64,000 nucleotides of DNA, from assembly GCA_963920665.1 (NCBI GenBank), contig OY987265.1, positions 11,289,001 to 11,353,000 on the forward strand, read 5' to 3'. Below, one piece after another: positions 13,461 to 26,686 of the stretch. The notes under the pieces were generated by a model that saw only the letters and a program-made list of their open reading frames with translations, searched no databases and was not told the origin of the DNA. The stretch's first letter is position 1. Every line of letters begins with the position of its first letter. The stretch comes from Straminergon stramineum. Its lineage: Eukaryota > Streptophyta > Bryopsida > Hypnales > Calliergonaceae. Made by a program: the position numbers and the translations under genes.

Positions 13461-16400
13461 TTTTTCATACTTACTTGTGTTGCATTACCACTATCACATA
13501 TTCACATACGTCATCTATAGTGATTTCTACATGAGTCATATTTTGAGATTTTATGACTCCTTGTAGTTATATTTTGCAAGCATAAAACACCCATTTTTTT
13601 GTAGTGGTGATAAATATAAATTAGAATTAGTAAGACCTAAACTACTTATAGTTAAGTTAAAAGGAGAAATTGTGTTCAAAGTAAAATTTTAGACTTCATT
13701 TAGGCATAGTAGAATAAATTTTTCCAAAAAGATCTGAACTAGGTTTATCCCTCACTACCCATGCTCGACCAGCCTGTCGCTGCACCTTGAAGAGACCTAC
13801 ATGGAAATTCGTGAGCACCGTGATTTCGGGGTGGAATCGGCATAGTGTAACCGTACAAATTGAATAATACCTTCGAGCTGAATGCAAGAGTATGTTTCGA
13901 TCAGATTTACACTGGTTGGATTGGGTGCAATTTCAACCTGATCTCGAGGGATCCAAGAATTTCCACTGCAAAGTGCCCCTCCGACGAGTGCTTCAGAATT
14001 TCTTACACGTTGAGTGATTCAAGGAATTGCTCCAAAGTAGGTGGATGTCAATTTCAGGGTATAATTGTGCACTGAAAAAAATTTGGTGGCCATCTGAGCA
14101 CTATTGCCTCCGTGAGCTCAATCTAAATGTGGCATGGGCTAGGGTTTTTTTGTCAACATACTAGCAATGACCTCCAAGCAACGTCATTAGTGATTGGTAA
14201 TCAACAGTCACTGCAAGGAAGGGTTGCAAGGAAGACATCGACAAGCAACTGAACATGAAGACGGAAGCGACGACAATAATTCAGAATGGATCCACAATAC
14301 AACGACTTGGGCGAAACTGCAATGTTTTCAAAATTCATGAAGTGCAAACATAATTACACAATGTTATCGAACTCTCTTCCACCATACATGCAGGTGTGGC
14401 CCAAGTAGAGGAAGGTCAACAATACCAAAATGACCCAAAATTATCAACATCCCATACAATAACATGCAATGAAAGCCGAGTTGTCTTGAAACTACAAAAT
14501 TCTTCCAACACTCACAATTGAAGGAGATCCTCACTCCATCTACTTGCTACAGCGACCTACGGCACAATCAGTTATGCAACAAACTCCGATCCGAGTACCC
14601 TTGTCTTTCTTTCCATAGAGCATCCACAACAATGCAATCACATAGACAAGAATTGTGAGAGTGGAGTGTCGTCGCCAAGTATTGCCGTTCTCCCAGCCAG
14701 ACACATCCAAAGCTCGACAATCTTAGACCGGCAAGTTCCAGTCACTTTCCTGAACAAAAGAACAAATTTCCATGTCCGTTTTTAGACATGTGATCAATCA
14801 AAGCCCTCTACCGCAAAGATGGTATGTGATCGTGCATAGGCAATTGCATAGCCTTGTTCTTGAAAATTGCCACAACCTATGCCTTCATTTCCACGATCAA
14901 TTTCGACCGCCTTGAATCATGGGGAGCCTTTATTCAATTCCTTATAGACCATTTTGGTCACCTTGGGCGGTGAGGGGTTAATGTGGTAAATCAAGATAAC
15001 TTTCATCTCCAAAAATCCGTTATAGATTTCAAGCCTCTAAGCGAAAGTTATGGGCAAAATTCAAAGGGGGATTGGATGTTTGAAACAAACCTTTTTTTTA
15101 AACATCTTCAAACATCATTTCTGAATTTTATCCATAATTTTTTGGGGAGGCTGAAAATCACAAAAGTATTCGTAGATTATGAAATTTACTTACATTTCTC
15201 AACTTTTTCTAGTTCTAAGTTTTTTGAAAAAAGTTATTCTACCATGTATAAATGAGGTCTAAAATTCTACTTTGAATACAATTCCTAGGTTTTGACAATC
15301 AGTGGTCACGCTTTTTTCTTTCAAATTATCCCATACCCTTTGAGGATTCATGGAGGACAATGCATTTCCTTATAAAAATAACCTCTCAACTCCACACTCT
15401 TCCAAAATTTCAATGCATTCAATCCTTCATTATGCCATCAGAATTTTTTGTGGCAATGAGATTATTGATTAAATAAATTGTTAATGGATTCTTCAAATTG
15501 TCTTGCATTTTTAATTAAATTATGTTGATACTACTACTCAAGTATAATAATTTCCTTATGTAATATAGTAGTGTCTTGACCACATTGTTTTTGTTTCCAC
15601 AACAACCACCAAAAAAGGTAGGCCTACATATGGGAACATCTTGGGAACTTGTAGTCTTCCAATTATAGCATAAGAAGTCATCTAATGTTTATCCAAATAG
15701 GTTGATAACTATTACTCCATATGAAAATTGGCTTCATAAATAATAGCCTAGTGAGATTTAAAAAGTCAAGTTGGTAGTTGGTGTTTACCAACTGTTCAAC
15801 GGACTGTTAATGGGACCTATTCAGAGTTATTTTTCAATCATTGCCATGAGAGAATAGTTTTCTTGGTGTTTTCAAATTGCAATTGTTTTTTTTCAATTCC
15901 ACCAGCTAACAATGAACTAATTGGTGATTCTCTCTAAACATTAGGATAGAAAACCCCATCTAAAACCAACAAATTAACTTATACCCATTATGGAGTTCTT
16001 CTAGATCTTAATCATTTTAAGTTTTTATATGAACAAATGTCCTCAAAGGCCTATTGATTGTCAAACCTATAAGGAAACTTGGAGAGGGCTCTGGATATTG
16101 GTAAATAAACATAATGCATCATTTTCATTTAGCTTAAGCTAGACACTAATTAAAGTTTGACTTTCATGGAGAGTCAGTGGCCGATGAAGCCTACCAATCA
16201 ACAATGGAATGGGAGTCTAGTTTCTTTGGGGTCCCCATTCCACCACTGATTGGTCGGCTTCATTGGCCTTGTTTTACATACAATCTGGCCCTAAAGCCCT
16301 CCAAATGAGTTTAGTCACTTGCATTGGTGATGTACTCGTGTTTCCATTGCTCAAATGTTGACATTATTGCTACAATATACTAATATATCCTATCATATTA

Positions 16401-17204
16401 GTGAAATATTATTTTGTAAATAGTTTGATTTTACTAATTAAACAAGTAATTTCACTTCGACTCCTGCCCTCAACCCCTCATAGAGTTGTAGCATTGATTC
16501 TCTTTCCAAGTCTTCTTCAATCTTCCCCATAACAATCATTTGTAGCTTTTGTTAATGCGAAGTCTTTAATTTTACATAGTATGTCAAAAGTGTCCCCTTG
16601 TCATTATCATATGACTTTCGATTTATAAACTTTAGGACCAACTGCATTGTTTAGATGTGAGTCATTAATTGTGTATTTTTCTATTTTTTATATAAACTTC
16701 GTAGACTTGAAATTTCATTAACTTTGAAAAAGGTATAACTTTAAAAAATTTCCAATTTAAAGAAGTTTTATCCTTTTTTCTAATACTTTAAAGTTTAGAA
16801 GTAAATTTTTTTGTAAAGTTGATTGGTTTGGGAAGTTGTAAATTTTAAAAAAATACTGAAATTTCAAGTCATATGAAATTTATATGAAAGTCACATCTAC
16901 TCCAATATAAATATATAATTGTATATTAGGGTCCAACAATAATTCAATTTTTTCTCGCTCCTATTCTAGGTGAATCAAAAGAAAACTACGATCTTTCAAA
17001 AATTTCTATAGGCTTAAAATTCATCAATTCATAAGTTGTAAAGTGCATTAGAAATGTGGAAGAGTCTATTTTTTAGTGTAACAAGTTTACAATACAATAT
17101 TTTAGTCTCATGCAATAACAAATAAGAAAATATAACATAATGTCTACCATCTATTGTTGCCACCTATTGTTGAAATAATTGCTTGTATTCTTCAAGCATA
17201 CTTC
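13461..17204. other. Intergenic, no gene seen
   Basis: The part at about 13690-14960 is less AT-rich than its flanks, but its open frames (up to 72 codons on either strand) have no motif or splice-linked continuation. The rest is AT-rich. A 90-codon frame at 14983-15255 is low-complexity and not believed. Confidence 0.5.
16179..16268. repeat. Short hairpin, about 35-bp arms
   Basis: The arm 16179-16213 (starting GGCCGATGAAGCC) pairs with 16233-16268 (ending GGCTTCATTGGCC) across a 19-nt loop, with about six mismatches. The size and shape fit either a tiny foldback element or a microRNA-precursor-like RNA. Transcription is not shown by the sequence. Confidence 0.6.
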
Positions 17205-18899
17205 TAACACTACAAGAAAACGAGGTTTTTTTTTATTACAAAAAGCAACTAATTTTCAGATTGCATTGAATATTTGTGACTAGTGATAATTTGGAGATCC
17301 GTAGTCATTGTGGACAAATTGCATGTCAATTTGTAGTTACACAACGAAAAGAGGTTGTTTCTCATTCAGCAACTTACTTGGGACTTCGTTGATGAACTCT
17401 TCTGATGTGGTTGCGTACATGGTATTTGATTATGTGCAACTTATTTGCAACTTGTTTGTGACTTACATGCGACTTGTTTGTGACTTATTTGTGACTTGTT
17501 TGTGACTTGTTTGTGACTTACATGCAACTTGTTTGTGACTCATTGGTGATTTGTTTGTCACTCATTTGCGAATAGTTTGTGATTTTTAGACTTTGAAATC
17601 TACAAAATGTAAAATTCTATAAAATGTAAAATTCTACAAACTGTAAAAATCTACAGATTGTAGATTTTTTAGAATTCTATTAATAAAATTCATTGCATAT
17701 GAGTATAACAACTTACAAGTCTTATATGCTCCACCTAATGGTACTCTTGATGATTGATATGGAACTATTGATATGAGACAATCAAAAAATAACTTTAGGA
17801 ACATCTACAAAACAACTTAGAAATAACTATAGAATGACTAATAAATGACTACAAACAACTAGGAAACACTAGAAGAAAACTATGTTGCAGTGAATACAGT
17901 TTACAAAAAAATTGGGCTAGCATTTGTTCACTGCAAGGTAGTTTTCTTCTAGTAAAACAACTGTTGTGCAACTACTATTCTTTTATAATTTTGGTTGTTA
18001 CAATTGATAAACAACAAGTTCCAGAGCATTTTCACAAAGAACTAAAATTGTAGTTGTCTTGTACCTGCATTCTAGTTAAATTATAGTGGTTTGTAGCCGA
18101 TTCTAAGTTGTAATGTAGTTGTAGTATAGTTGTCTATATTTCTAATAGTTTTCTAGTCATTTTCTAGTTGTCTTCTAATCGCAATGTAGTCATTTTCTAA
18201 TCACATTGTTGTCTTTTCTAGTCATTTTGTAGTTTTTTTCTAGTTGCATTGTAGATGTTTTGTGGTGGAACTTCGGATGTTTTCTAGTTAGATTGTAGTT
18301 GTTTTGTAGTTGAACTCTACTTGTTTTCTAATCAAATTGTAGTCGAAATTAGATACTATGCAACTTGGGTGATGACAAAGTGAACTCCATGAAATGTAGA
18401 GTTGTCAACATTGACAACTATGATGAATATTGGATATGAAATACTTCAATGGCCATATTCATTCTATTGAGACTTTTTGCAATCTCATTTTTATCCTTTG
18501 ACTCAAAGATAAACCGCTTTATTTCTTTACTAGTATTTTTTATAAATAGATAACAATACAAACTTTTAGACTTTCATAGTAGGATCACTATTTTGAGTAT
18601 TATTTATGTTTGGTTTTAATTACTATTTTTTTCAATGAATTTTCCAATAACTAGCATTTTGTCTCAAAATCTGCAAAAAGTCTCAATATAACGAATATGG
18701 CCTTTTTACGTTAATTCTAAATGACTACTCCGTTACAGTCCCATAATCCTACACTTTATTCTATGACTACTTCGTGACTACAATTACATACCTTTTCAAT
18801 TTGGCACAAATAGAGAGGATTATAGTCGTAGGATAGTTGTATAGAACACTTAGTTACATGTTAGTTAGTTGTTGCAGACATGATTTTTTTCTAGTGTAA
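17205..18899. mobile_element. Non-autonomous CACTA (En/Spm-like) transposon with TAA target duplication
   Basis: The left end is CACTACAAGAAAA (17208-17220), the hallmark terminus of plant CACTA elements. The right end is TTTTTTTCTAGTG (ending 18896). TAA flanks both sides (17205-17207 and 18897-18899), matching the 3-bp duplication of this superfamily. The element is 1689 bp. It has classic subterminal repeats: TTGTTTGTGAC-type units near 17440-17580 and TAGTTGTAGT/TTCTAGTTGT-type units near 18060-18330. It has no transposase frame, so it would depend on an enzyme supplied elsewhere. Confidence 0.85.
17867..17954. mobile_element. Mini foldback nested in the CACTA element
   Basis: An 88-bp piece starting CACTAGAAGAAAACTA and ending TAGTTTTCTTCTAGTA. 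Its 28-bp arms differ at only a few positions. AAA lies on both sides, compatible with a 3-bp duplication. The last base of the right end (A instead of G) departs from the CACTA terminus. Confidence 0.55.
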
Positions 18900-19085
18900 T
18901 GATGGTATAGAATTGCTTTGGAGATATTTTAATCCACATTGATTGAATAATTTGCACCATTTCCTCTTTATTTCTTGGAATACAACAATGCCACAATAAA
19001 TCTCTACCAATCTTCTATACACATAGGAAATTTTGTTAAAATGGCACCATTCCATAGGCCATTTTTAGACTATATGGTCTAAAGT

Positions 19086-19207
19086 CTAAACCGTAAAAGT
19101 GCCATCAAGAACAAGTATACGTTTTAGATTACATAGTCGAAATTGTAAAAATGCCATTTAGGACAAGTATACATTTTGGAGTATATGGTCTAAACCGTAA
19201 AAGTGCC
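19086..19207. repeat. Degenerate tandem repeat, about 53 bp x 2.3
   Basis: The words CTAAACCGTAAAAGTGCC, ACAAGTATAC and TATATGGT/TACATAGTC recur in order. The array is bracketed by AAAATGGCACCATT and AAAATGGCGCCATT, about 190 bp apart, in direct orientation. Confidence 0.6.
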
Positions 19208-19897
19208 AAAGTTGCAAAATGGCGCCATTTCAAAGAAAATCCTTATACAATATACACTCTCTATGGGGTTCAAGTAATCAAGTCTAGAGAATGTGTGGGC
19301 TAGATTAATTTTGTCACACTATGAGTTTGTCTCCATTGCATTGGAAGTAATTAAAAAATATAAAAAATATAAATTGCAGTGGATTGGAGTGTCATCTTTT
19401 ATAAGTGTCAACTACAAAAAAATAAAATCTACTTAACATTCTTTCATAAATAAGAATTACAAAATCATTTGCTATCTTTCTACATGGAGGTATAATAATA
19501 AGAGGACATTTATCAATGCCACTAAATGCACCCCAAACCATCATTGAAGTACATTCACACTTGAAAGATGGTACTATATAATCCCATGTATATCATTTAG
19601 ATTATTTCATATGATTTTTGAGGTTATGCCACACTCTAATTAATTTGTCTTGAATTCTTACCAATTTCAAAAGTTGACTTGTTTGACCACATCACATTGC
19701 ATCAATCCTCAAAATTCCAACTTTCCTGAGCTTGGGCAAATGCAAGCCTACATGTTTTATCTTGTTATTAAGATAGTTTTTTTTGTGGTGCAATGTAGCT
19801 TTTGAAGCCCATCTCATATAGATACGATCATATTGTGTTGTGAAATATGTTCAAGTGATTTGATATTTTCAATTGTAGTTGTCTTTTATCATCTATA

Positions 19898-20671
19898 GGG
19901 TGATTGCAAGAAACACTTGTCCTATTTCTTGTCTTCTTGCCTTGGACAAGTGGTTTTGTGCTCATAACTTCGGCATTGTTAGTTTGTTTGACATGAAAAT
20001 TGGAAGGAAAGTTGACGTAGAAGTTTCAGACATTTCCTATTTTTTTCAAATTTTTTCAAATTATTTTACTAGTTTTAACTTGCCCCCAATTGGATGTCTA
20101 TTTTGGCCATTTGAGGGGGTGGGGTGGGGTGGGGTGGATTTAGTACTATTTTGGACCCAAAAGTGCGAATTGGAAGCCACAAATTGAATATGTTGGAGGT
20201 GTACTATCTTTTCAAGAATTATCAAAGAGTTTTTGTGAAAATAGCAACATGTCAGTTGCACACATGGGATCAAAGTGACCTTCCTTTGCATGAAGGCTAT
20301 AAAGAAGGAAATGTTTTTATACATGAATTCTTTGGTGCAATGCAAGTGCAATCTTCTCTAGCAAAATGGATTTTTTATGGAATTTTTTTGAATTTTTTGA
20401 ATTACTAAAAATGAAAAATTCAACAAACCCTTTTTTTGATATTTTCTATTGCTAATGGCTTCTGTAGTACTCCGTAGTAGTCTATAGTACTTCATAGTAT
20501 TGTATAGCACTAAATCAACATTTTAGATCTACATGTGCCCTAAATTGACGTTTCAGATTCATAAGTGCATTGTTAACATGTAGAATTAATAGTTCTTTAT
20601 AGTACTATTAGTCTTATGGCTAGAAACTACATTATTGATTACAAAATGTGAAGTATTTCTTGCAATCATAC
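19898..20671. mobile_element. Inverted-repeat element, GGGTGATTGCAAG family, copy 1
   Basis: The left end is GGGTGATTGCAAGAAACACT and the right end is the inverse of GTATGATTGCAAGAAATACT. TATA lies on both sides (19894-19897 and 20672-20675), compatible with a TA or TATA duplication. It is 774 bp. The interior is non-coding and aligns to the reverse strand of 26687-27434. It contains a GGGGT microsatellite at 20114-20137. The superfamily is not assigned. Confidence 0.65.
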
Positions 20672-21147
20672 TATAACAAAATTTGACAACATCCTAATAC
20701 CACAATCATAGATTTTTTTGATGCATACGGTTACATTGATTTTTCAAAGACTCAATCTACAATTTCATAGACCTTCCAATTTGTTAAAATGGAAATGGTC
20801 AAGTATGAAACAATTGTGACTACTCCAAATCACCAATATCCTTGCATTTTATCCCACCTTCAATATGACTCTTCTCCTTTGTTTTCAACATTCTAAACAT
20901 CTTGATCCTCAATCTAATTTCTTTAGAACTTGTTAATTGGATCTTGTGACAACCAAAAAACAAGGTTGTCCTATCGAATGCATTTTAGGTTTGGATGTTG
21001 TCTTGTTCATCTAATATTGTATATCGTATAAGACGAGTGTCACAGAAATAGGGATTTACAAGAGAGGATTGTCTAATAAGATAGTTGAAAAAATTTTATA
21101 ATCTTACTTTTATTATGATCCAAAAATTAAAATGTAATAAGTGTTTA
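20672..21147. other. Intergenic, nothing recognised
   Basis: AT-rich sequence without gene signals, between two transposon-like pieces. Confidence 0.5.
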
Positions 21148-21700
21148 TTAACCCCTAAAAGACCATCATGCATTTTTTAGCAACATAGAAATTTTGGGTA
21201 GGTATGTGTGACTAGAGATTTTTATATTTTAGGTTGAAATTTTAATAGAAGGTGGGGATGAGGAATATCTTTCATTTGCACTAAATTTCATGACCTTTGG
21301 AAATATGATTCAAAAATTATGGCCTAATATGTTTATTTTTTCCCTAGGCGGGCAAGTCAGTTATATCAGAAAAAAACACTTTTTTCAAAAATGAAAATCA
21401 GAAATTGATTCTCTAGAGTTATATATTCATGGACAACTTTGAATCATTCCATTTTGATCAATGAGTCCAAAATTTTGAGGAGTTTTAATTTGCAATAGTC
21501 AATTATGGATTCTCTAGTCAAAAATAAACTTGGAAGTCCTCTATTTTATTCAATTTTCCATATTTTTGAAAAAAATAAAATCATTGGATGTAGATTGTTT
21601 GTTACAACATTTCAACCATTGGGATTATCATTTTTGAATTCCATAACAAAATTCTTAACAATTTTAGTATTTTGAATCATTCTCTAATCTCTATTTCAAC
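21148..21700 (-). mobile_element. TTAA-family element, copy C (truncated, reverse)
   Basis: TTAACCCCTAAAAGACC begins at 21148 and is followed by TTAGCAACATAG, the reverse of the family right end. Family similarity continues to about 21700, including CATTGGGATTATCATTTTTGAATTCC-like sequence also present in copies A and F. The other end is lost. Confidence 0.6.
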
Positions 21701-24700
21701 AATGATTCTCTTCTATGCAAGCTAACTTTTTGTATTGTTGCTCACTATATAGTACAATGAAATTTGTTGTTCCATGCTTTGGATCTGTACGCAATGTTAA
21801 GAGCAATAAACAATTGCCATAGAAAGATTGTGCACAACAACTTCACAAGCAACTCAAGGAGCTCAAAGATCCATTTCTAAACTTGTGACAACACATTTTT
21901 CTAAATCTTATCATTTTCTCTAATTCATGACATTTTTTCATGATTGATTAGTGGAAATTAATGACCATTAACTAGTCAAGGGGGGATAGTGAGCGGTTGG
22001 AGTAGCAACATACGTGTGAACAAATGATACGATATGTTAAAAAAATGGGGGTTAAAAATTATAAATGGTTTAGAGTAATATAGGGTATTGAAAATGGCAT
22101 TGGACATCTTTAATGTACTATAGGGTATGGAATAATAGGTCCCATTAGAAAATTACATAATGATAGCATGTGAAAAAAAATTTTAAAAAATTCATACCCC
22201 CCTATAAAATAGTGGTTATTCACACCTATATCTTTATTTTTTTAACACATTCCTCCCCCCTTGTAATTAGTCTTTTTCATTTTGTACTATGGGGACAAAA
22301 TGCCAAATTGCACCATTTCAAAATAAATGTCTACTTTTCACCAAATAAAAATAATCTTTTTTGCTAGAAATGGAAAATTTCTATTAAAACTGTGTTTGAA
22401 GTTGCCAAATCTGGATGAAAAAGTGCATGAATATGATTGGAAAGTATCAATTGGTTTGAAAGATGGATGAATGTAGAAATACAATGAGTCATCAAATGTT
22501 AAATGATGTCCATCCTGGCACTTTCTCTAAAAGTTAAAATAAAGGATCGGATGCTTGAAAAATTGCAATTAGTTTGGTAGAAAGGGCGACCGGTTCAAAT
22601 TGAGGGGCCTAGATTCAGCTGACCTGCCTGACCAGAAGCCCCCACAACAAAAATTTGACTTATTTTGGTACCCTACTGTACGTCATATCAATGTCACATG
22701 ATGAAGCCAAAGGGCTCTGTCATTAATTGTGATGCGGTCCAGAGCCAACAAATTTGTGTACTCGGGCACTAGTTTTATGCTCGATCCGACAAGTAAGTAT
22801 AGGAACAAATGGTAAGGATTGATTTCTCAGGATGTAGCGAAGAATTAAAGTAGCGAGAATATTTACGGAGCACTTTCCTAGAGAGGAAGCTGTAACTCCG
22901 TCACGACGCTTGTGACTCAAGTCCGGGCTCATGTCAACGAAGCAGACCTATCTGGCCGTGAACGTGGTGCGGCACTGTAAGCCCCGACATGTCTGGCGAG
23001 TCGAAAGTGGCCTTGCAATGATATGCACGGAGAATATCAAGTTATTAGTGGCGGAAGGCGGTCCAGGTCCCGCTCGATCGTCCAGTGGGAGCCAGTCAGT
23101 CACGGGTAGGTCTGAGTAGTGAATCTAGCGACTTGCTTAAGGGCTTCATGTATCTTCATCTGTGCAGCCGTGCATCATGTACTTTTTTTGTAAAGGAACG
23201 GTGTCAATTGAAGAGCCACGGGGGGTGCATCAGGTACTTTTTGTGCATGCATGTCAAGTTCTTGAAACAGACGGAAGCGGGTTTTGCAAATATTCAGATT
23301 CTCAGTCTGCTGTACGTGAAAGCGATTCATTTGGTTCACAGATGAAAGCGGTTCACACTTATACATAAAAGAAAATGATCAACTGGAATATATATTGCTG
23401 GTCGACTGTTTCGATCCGGTCCACAAGCTACACACAATCAAATACAACTTGACTGCGAAATTTGAACAGTTCCAGCGACCACATATCGTCGTCCATGGAA
23501 ACTTCGTCGTAGCACGTGCGCTGCGACCACTGACCATTATGAAGAGGAGCGCGCGAGGATCCCAACACAGTCGGTCATGCAGTCGCCAGCTCGCTTAATT
23601 AGGAATTAGTTATACTAGCTTAGCTATCTGCATGCATCTTCAAGGGATACCGTTGAACTATCTTGTTGTGGACCTCCTGCCTCCTGGTGGTGGTAAGTTA
23701 GTGGGTTTCGTGAGTGCGAAGAAAAAAATCACTTACTGAGGACCGAATCGTCGATTTCGTAATATGTAATGATTTGGCGCAATTCAGAGTTAGCTAGGGC
23801 CAAATAAAAATTGTGCCACTCAACTGCAAAGAAGTCAAAGGATTACGACAAGCACAAGGGAGTTTTAAGAGTTTACTACCGGCCATGAACGCCGATTTCG
23901 TTTTAAGTGGCACGATTCCGGCGCCCAAAATTCTCACATCTACGTACACGAAGGTCTAAAATATATCTAGAAAAAAAATGGATTTTTGTTTCCATCTGCA
24001 CGTTCAAAAAGATGTTGAAGTATTGTTATACTTCCAATTTAACGAATTATTTGACATTCGTGGTTATAAAACGGAATTTTCCACTTGTTAGGACTGGTGG
24101 TAATGTTTCAGTTGAGATTGGTAAACTCCGTTTCATTTCTTCCAATACTCCAATGACGGTAAATGTCTTAAACTCTTAATTCTCGATCCCTTGTGCAGGT
24201 TGACATTTACGTTTCAGGGCTTCCACTTCGAGAACCCGGGTAGCAACTTTTGTATTGCATACGTACGGGTAGTCGGCATTAAAATGGCTTAGAGGACGGC
24301 TTTTGTATAAATCATATCAAATTAAAAAAAACAAAAAGTTGGGTGAAGACTAAATTAAGAAAATTATTAATGTAGAAAATGTTGGGTTACATATACATTA
24401 GAAAAAAATGTACAATGTATTCGAAGAATTTGAACACTTATGCATAATTTTCAAAAATCTAAACAAGAAGTTCCCTCCAATTAAAATCAAAATTCATTCA
24501 TAGTGTTTTATTTATAATAAAAAAAATCTTAAATTTTTATTCAAAAGTCCAAAAAATTGGGTAGCTTGTCCCACCATACATATATTAAAAAAACTCATAT
24601 AATTAGTTTTTTAATGCTTTTCTTGTCCTCAAAGAACATTCATTTCATGTATATAATACATTTTTTGATTCCTTGTTAAGAAGGCTACAAGAGTTTTCTA

Positions 24701-24951
24701 CATTAAAATAAATTAAATCCCTTGAGACTGAACTAAAATGCATTATAAGTGATTATAATCAGGGCCATATAATATGGGAGTTGCATGCCCGGGGTTGAGA
24801 AGTGCCAAAGTCGTGGAATCTCCACCATTTTAAACAAAATTGACAACATGAGTTTCTTCAGCTAGAACACAATCATGGAGAATAGCCAAAACTTTCACAA
24901 TCATAGTAGTCGGCAACATGATTCCAAACCCCCGGATGCTTGTATCCCACA
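21701..24951. other. Intergenic, no gene seen; GC-richer at 22.6-24.2 kb
   Basis: From about 22570 to 24250 the sequence is less AT-rich and has several overlapping frames of 60-90 codons on both strands, but none has a conserved motif, codon bias or splice-linked neighbour. It may be a gene remnant. A CGATTTCGT...GGCACGATTCCGG-like stretch at 23888-23940 is loosely echoed at 28770-28810. Confidence 0.45.
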
Positions 24952-25181
24952 TTAATCCCTAAACAATGAGACATACGTTTTTTATCTGATGAATGACAAG
25001 GAATTCTCAATGTAGGACAAAAGTGCAACTATTCATCCTCAAAATTAGGGGTGGAAAGGAACAATCTTCTACATTAGTTTGACTCCCAATAAATATTTTT
25101 AGTTTTTCTAAAGTAGATGATGTCACATGGTTCCAAAATGGCTGATTTCCACAGTCACCAGCCCGGGCATTCAAGGGTTAA
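24952..25181. mobile_element. Short TTAA-flanked element, copy K
   Basis: TTAA followed by TCCCTAAACA at the left, and CATTCAAGGG followed by TTAA at the right, enclosing 222 bp. The ends match the TTAA family loosely, and the interior does not obviously align to the 921-bp copies. It could be a deletion derivative or a chance pairing. Confidence 0.35.
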
Positions 25182-25457
25182 TGCATGCCACAAATGACGA
25201 AGAAACGAAGAATTGAAGAAACTGTTATCTTGTCCAGTAGTCTAGTACTCTAACTTAGTTAGGCCAATTTTTACAGAGTGAGAGATTGTCTCTGGTTAAT
25301 TCCAAGATTGACATTTCCTGATTACCGGTTGCATGCCCACATGATAGAAAATTTGCCCTGTTTGCCCCATTCAATTTCCGAGACTGATTCCCAAGCCCTA
25401 TTCCAAGTTCGATCAAAACCATTCTAATACACACTTGGTTACGAAAACCATTCTTTG

Positions 25458-25489
25458 GTGCCAGGAATGGCATGGCCATTACCTGGCAC
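25458..25489. repeat. 32-bp near-perfect palindrome
   Basis: Begins GTGCCAGG and ends CCTGGCAC. The two halves match except for one position pair. No gene is adjacent. It may be a protein-binding dyad or the centre of a decayed foldback. Confidence 0.7.
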
Positions 25490-25729
25490 TTGAAAAACCC
25501 ACTTGTGGGAATTTGTTGTAATATTGTTTATCGTCTTGGTGTTGGTGTGGTAGTGGTCTTTCCTCCCGGGCTTGGCCCTTGGCTTTCTGCCGATTGTTCT
25601 TGGTTTTCTTCTTGGAATAAATCCGGGTTTCAAAACAAACAAACAAACCATTCTAATACTCCTAAGTCACGAATTAAAGGACAATCTCCTATGTCAATTA
25701 TTTTGGCTTAATTCAAATCAACAAAATTA

Positions 25730-25814
25730 TACTCCTTCCATTTGGAAATAGTGTATTCATTCTCAGTGGTGATTGCACTAAGAATGGATATACTATTTCT
25801 AAACGGAGGGAGTA
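25730..25814. mobile_element. Stowaway-like miniature transposon with TA duplication
   Basis: The 81-bp element 25732-25812 has ends CTCCTTCCATTTGGAAATAG and the inverse CTCCCTCCGTTTAGAAATAG, flanked by TA on both sides. The CTCCCTCCGT end and TA target are the signature of plant Stowaway elements, which are moved by Tc1/mariner-type transposases. Confidence 0.8.
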
Positions 25815-26686
25815 ACATTTTCAGCTACAGATTGAAGACTTGTGTCGGGACTACTAGTGAGATGGGTTAGAGTTAGGCTCAAGATCTTGCCTTGAAAAGC
25901 GCCAAATAATGTTGTAAATATTGCCAATAGTCCTAAATATTCAATTGCAATGGAACATCTTCATAATTTTCATCAAGAGAAATTAACACTAGAGGAAAAG
26001 GGTGCTCAAAATGAAATCCTAGAGAGCAAGAACAACCCCATTAATCATATTGGGAGTGACAATTATTTGATGAAACCTATCTAGTTAGTGTCATCTAGTT
26101 ATGATTCTTGTATGCTTTAGGTGTCATTACATTATCATTAGGGGAGATTTGAGGCTTCTATATGCTTGTGAGTTCCCAAGTTGTGGGGAACGCAGGAACT
26201 TCAGTACTGTTGTAGTCTAACGTGGTCAAGACCGTACTACTTCAATTATAAAAAAGGAATTTTTTTCAACTTATTTTTTCATTTCTAACTTATATATAAT
26301 TTTTCATTTTCATTTTTTTTTTATATTTATTTTACTAACAGTAGCTAGCTGTTCCCGGACAACACAAGGAACAAGCAAGGGAACAACCTTGAAATAGGCA
26401 TGTAGAGGCCTCAAATCTCCCCTAATATGACTTGTTGAAAATGACAAAACTTTTCATTAATTGAAAGCATCTTACTACGGTAGAACTACCCATTATCACC
26501 CCCTAAAGCATTATGTGCATGATTTGGAGTAGTAGAAGGCAATGTTAATTTTTTGTCTTCTAAAAAGATAGAAATGATGGGTGTTGTCGAATTTTCATAA
26601 TTTTTTTTAAAGTCAACATTTTATGAATTTTGGAAGCCTAAAGTTCTCTTGCACCCCATCCCAAATATATAGAGTCTTTCATAATT

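Noticed and set aside
20061..20408. Overlapping 94-102-codon frames
   Set aside because: They lie inside a non-coding inverted-repeat element and span a GGGGT microsatellite.
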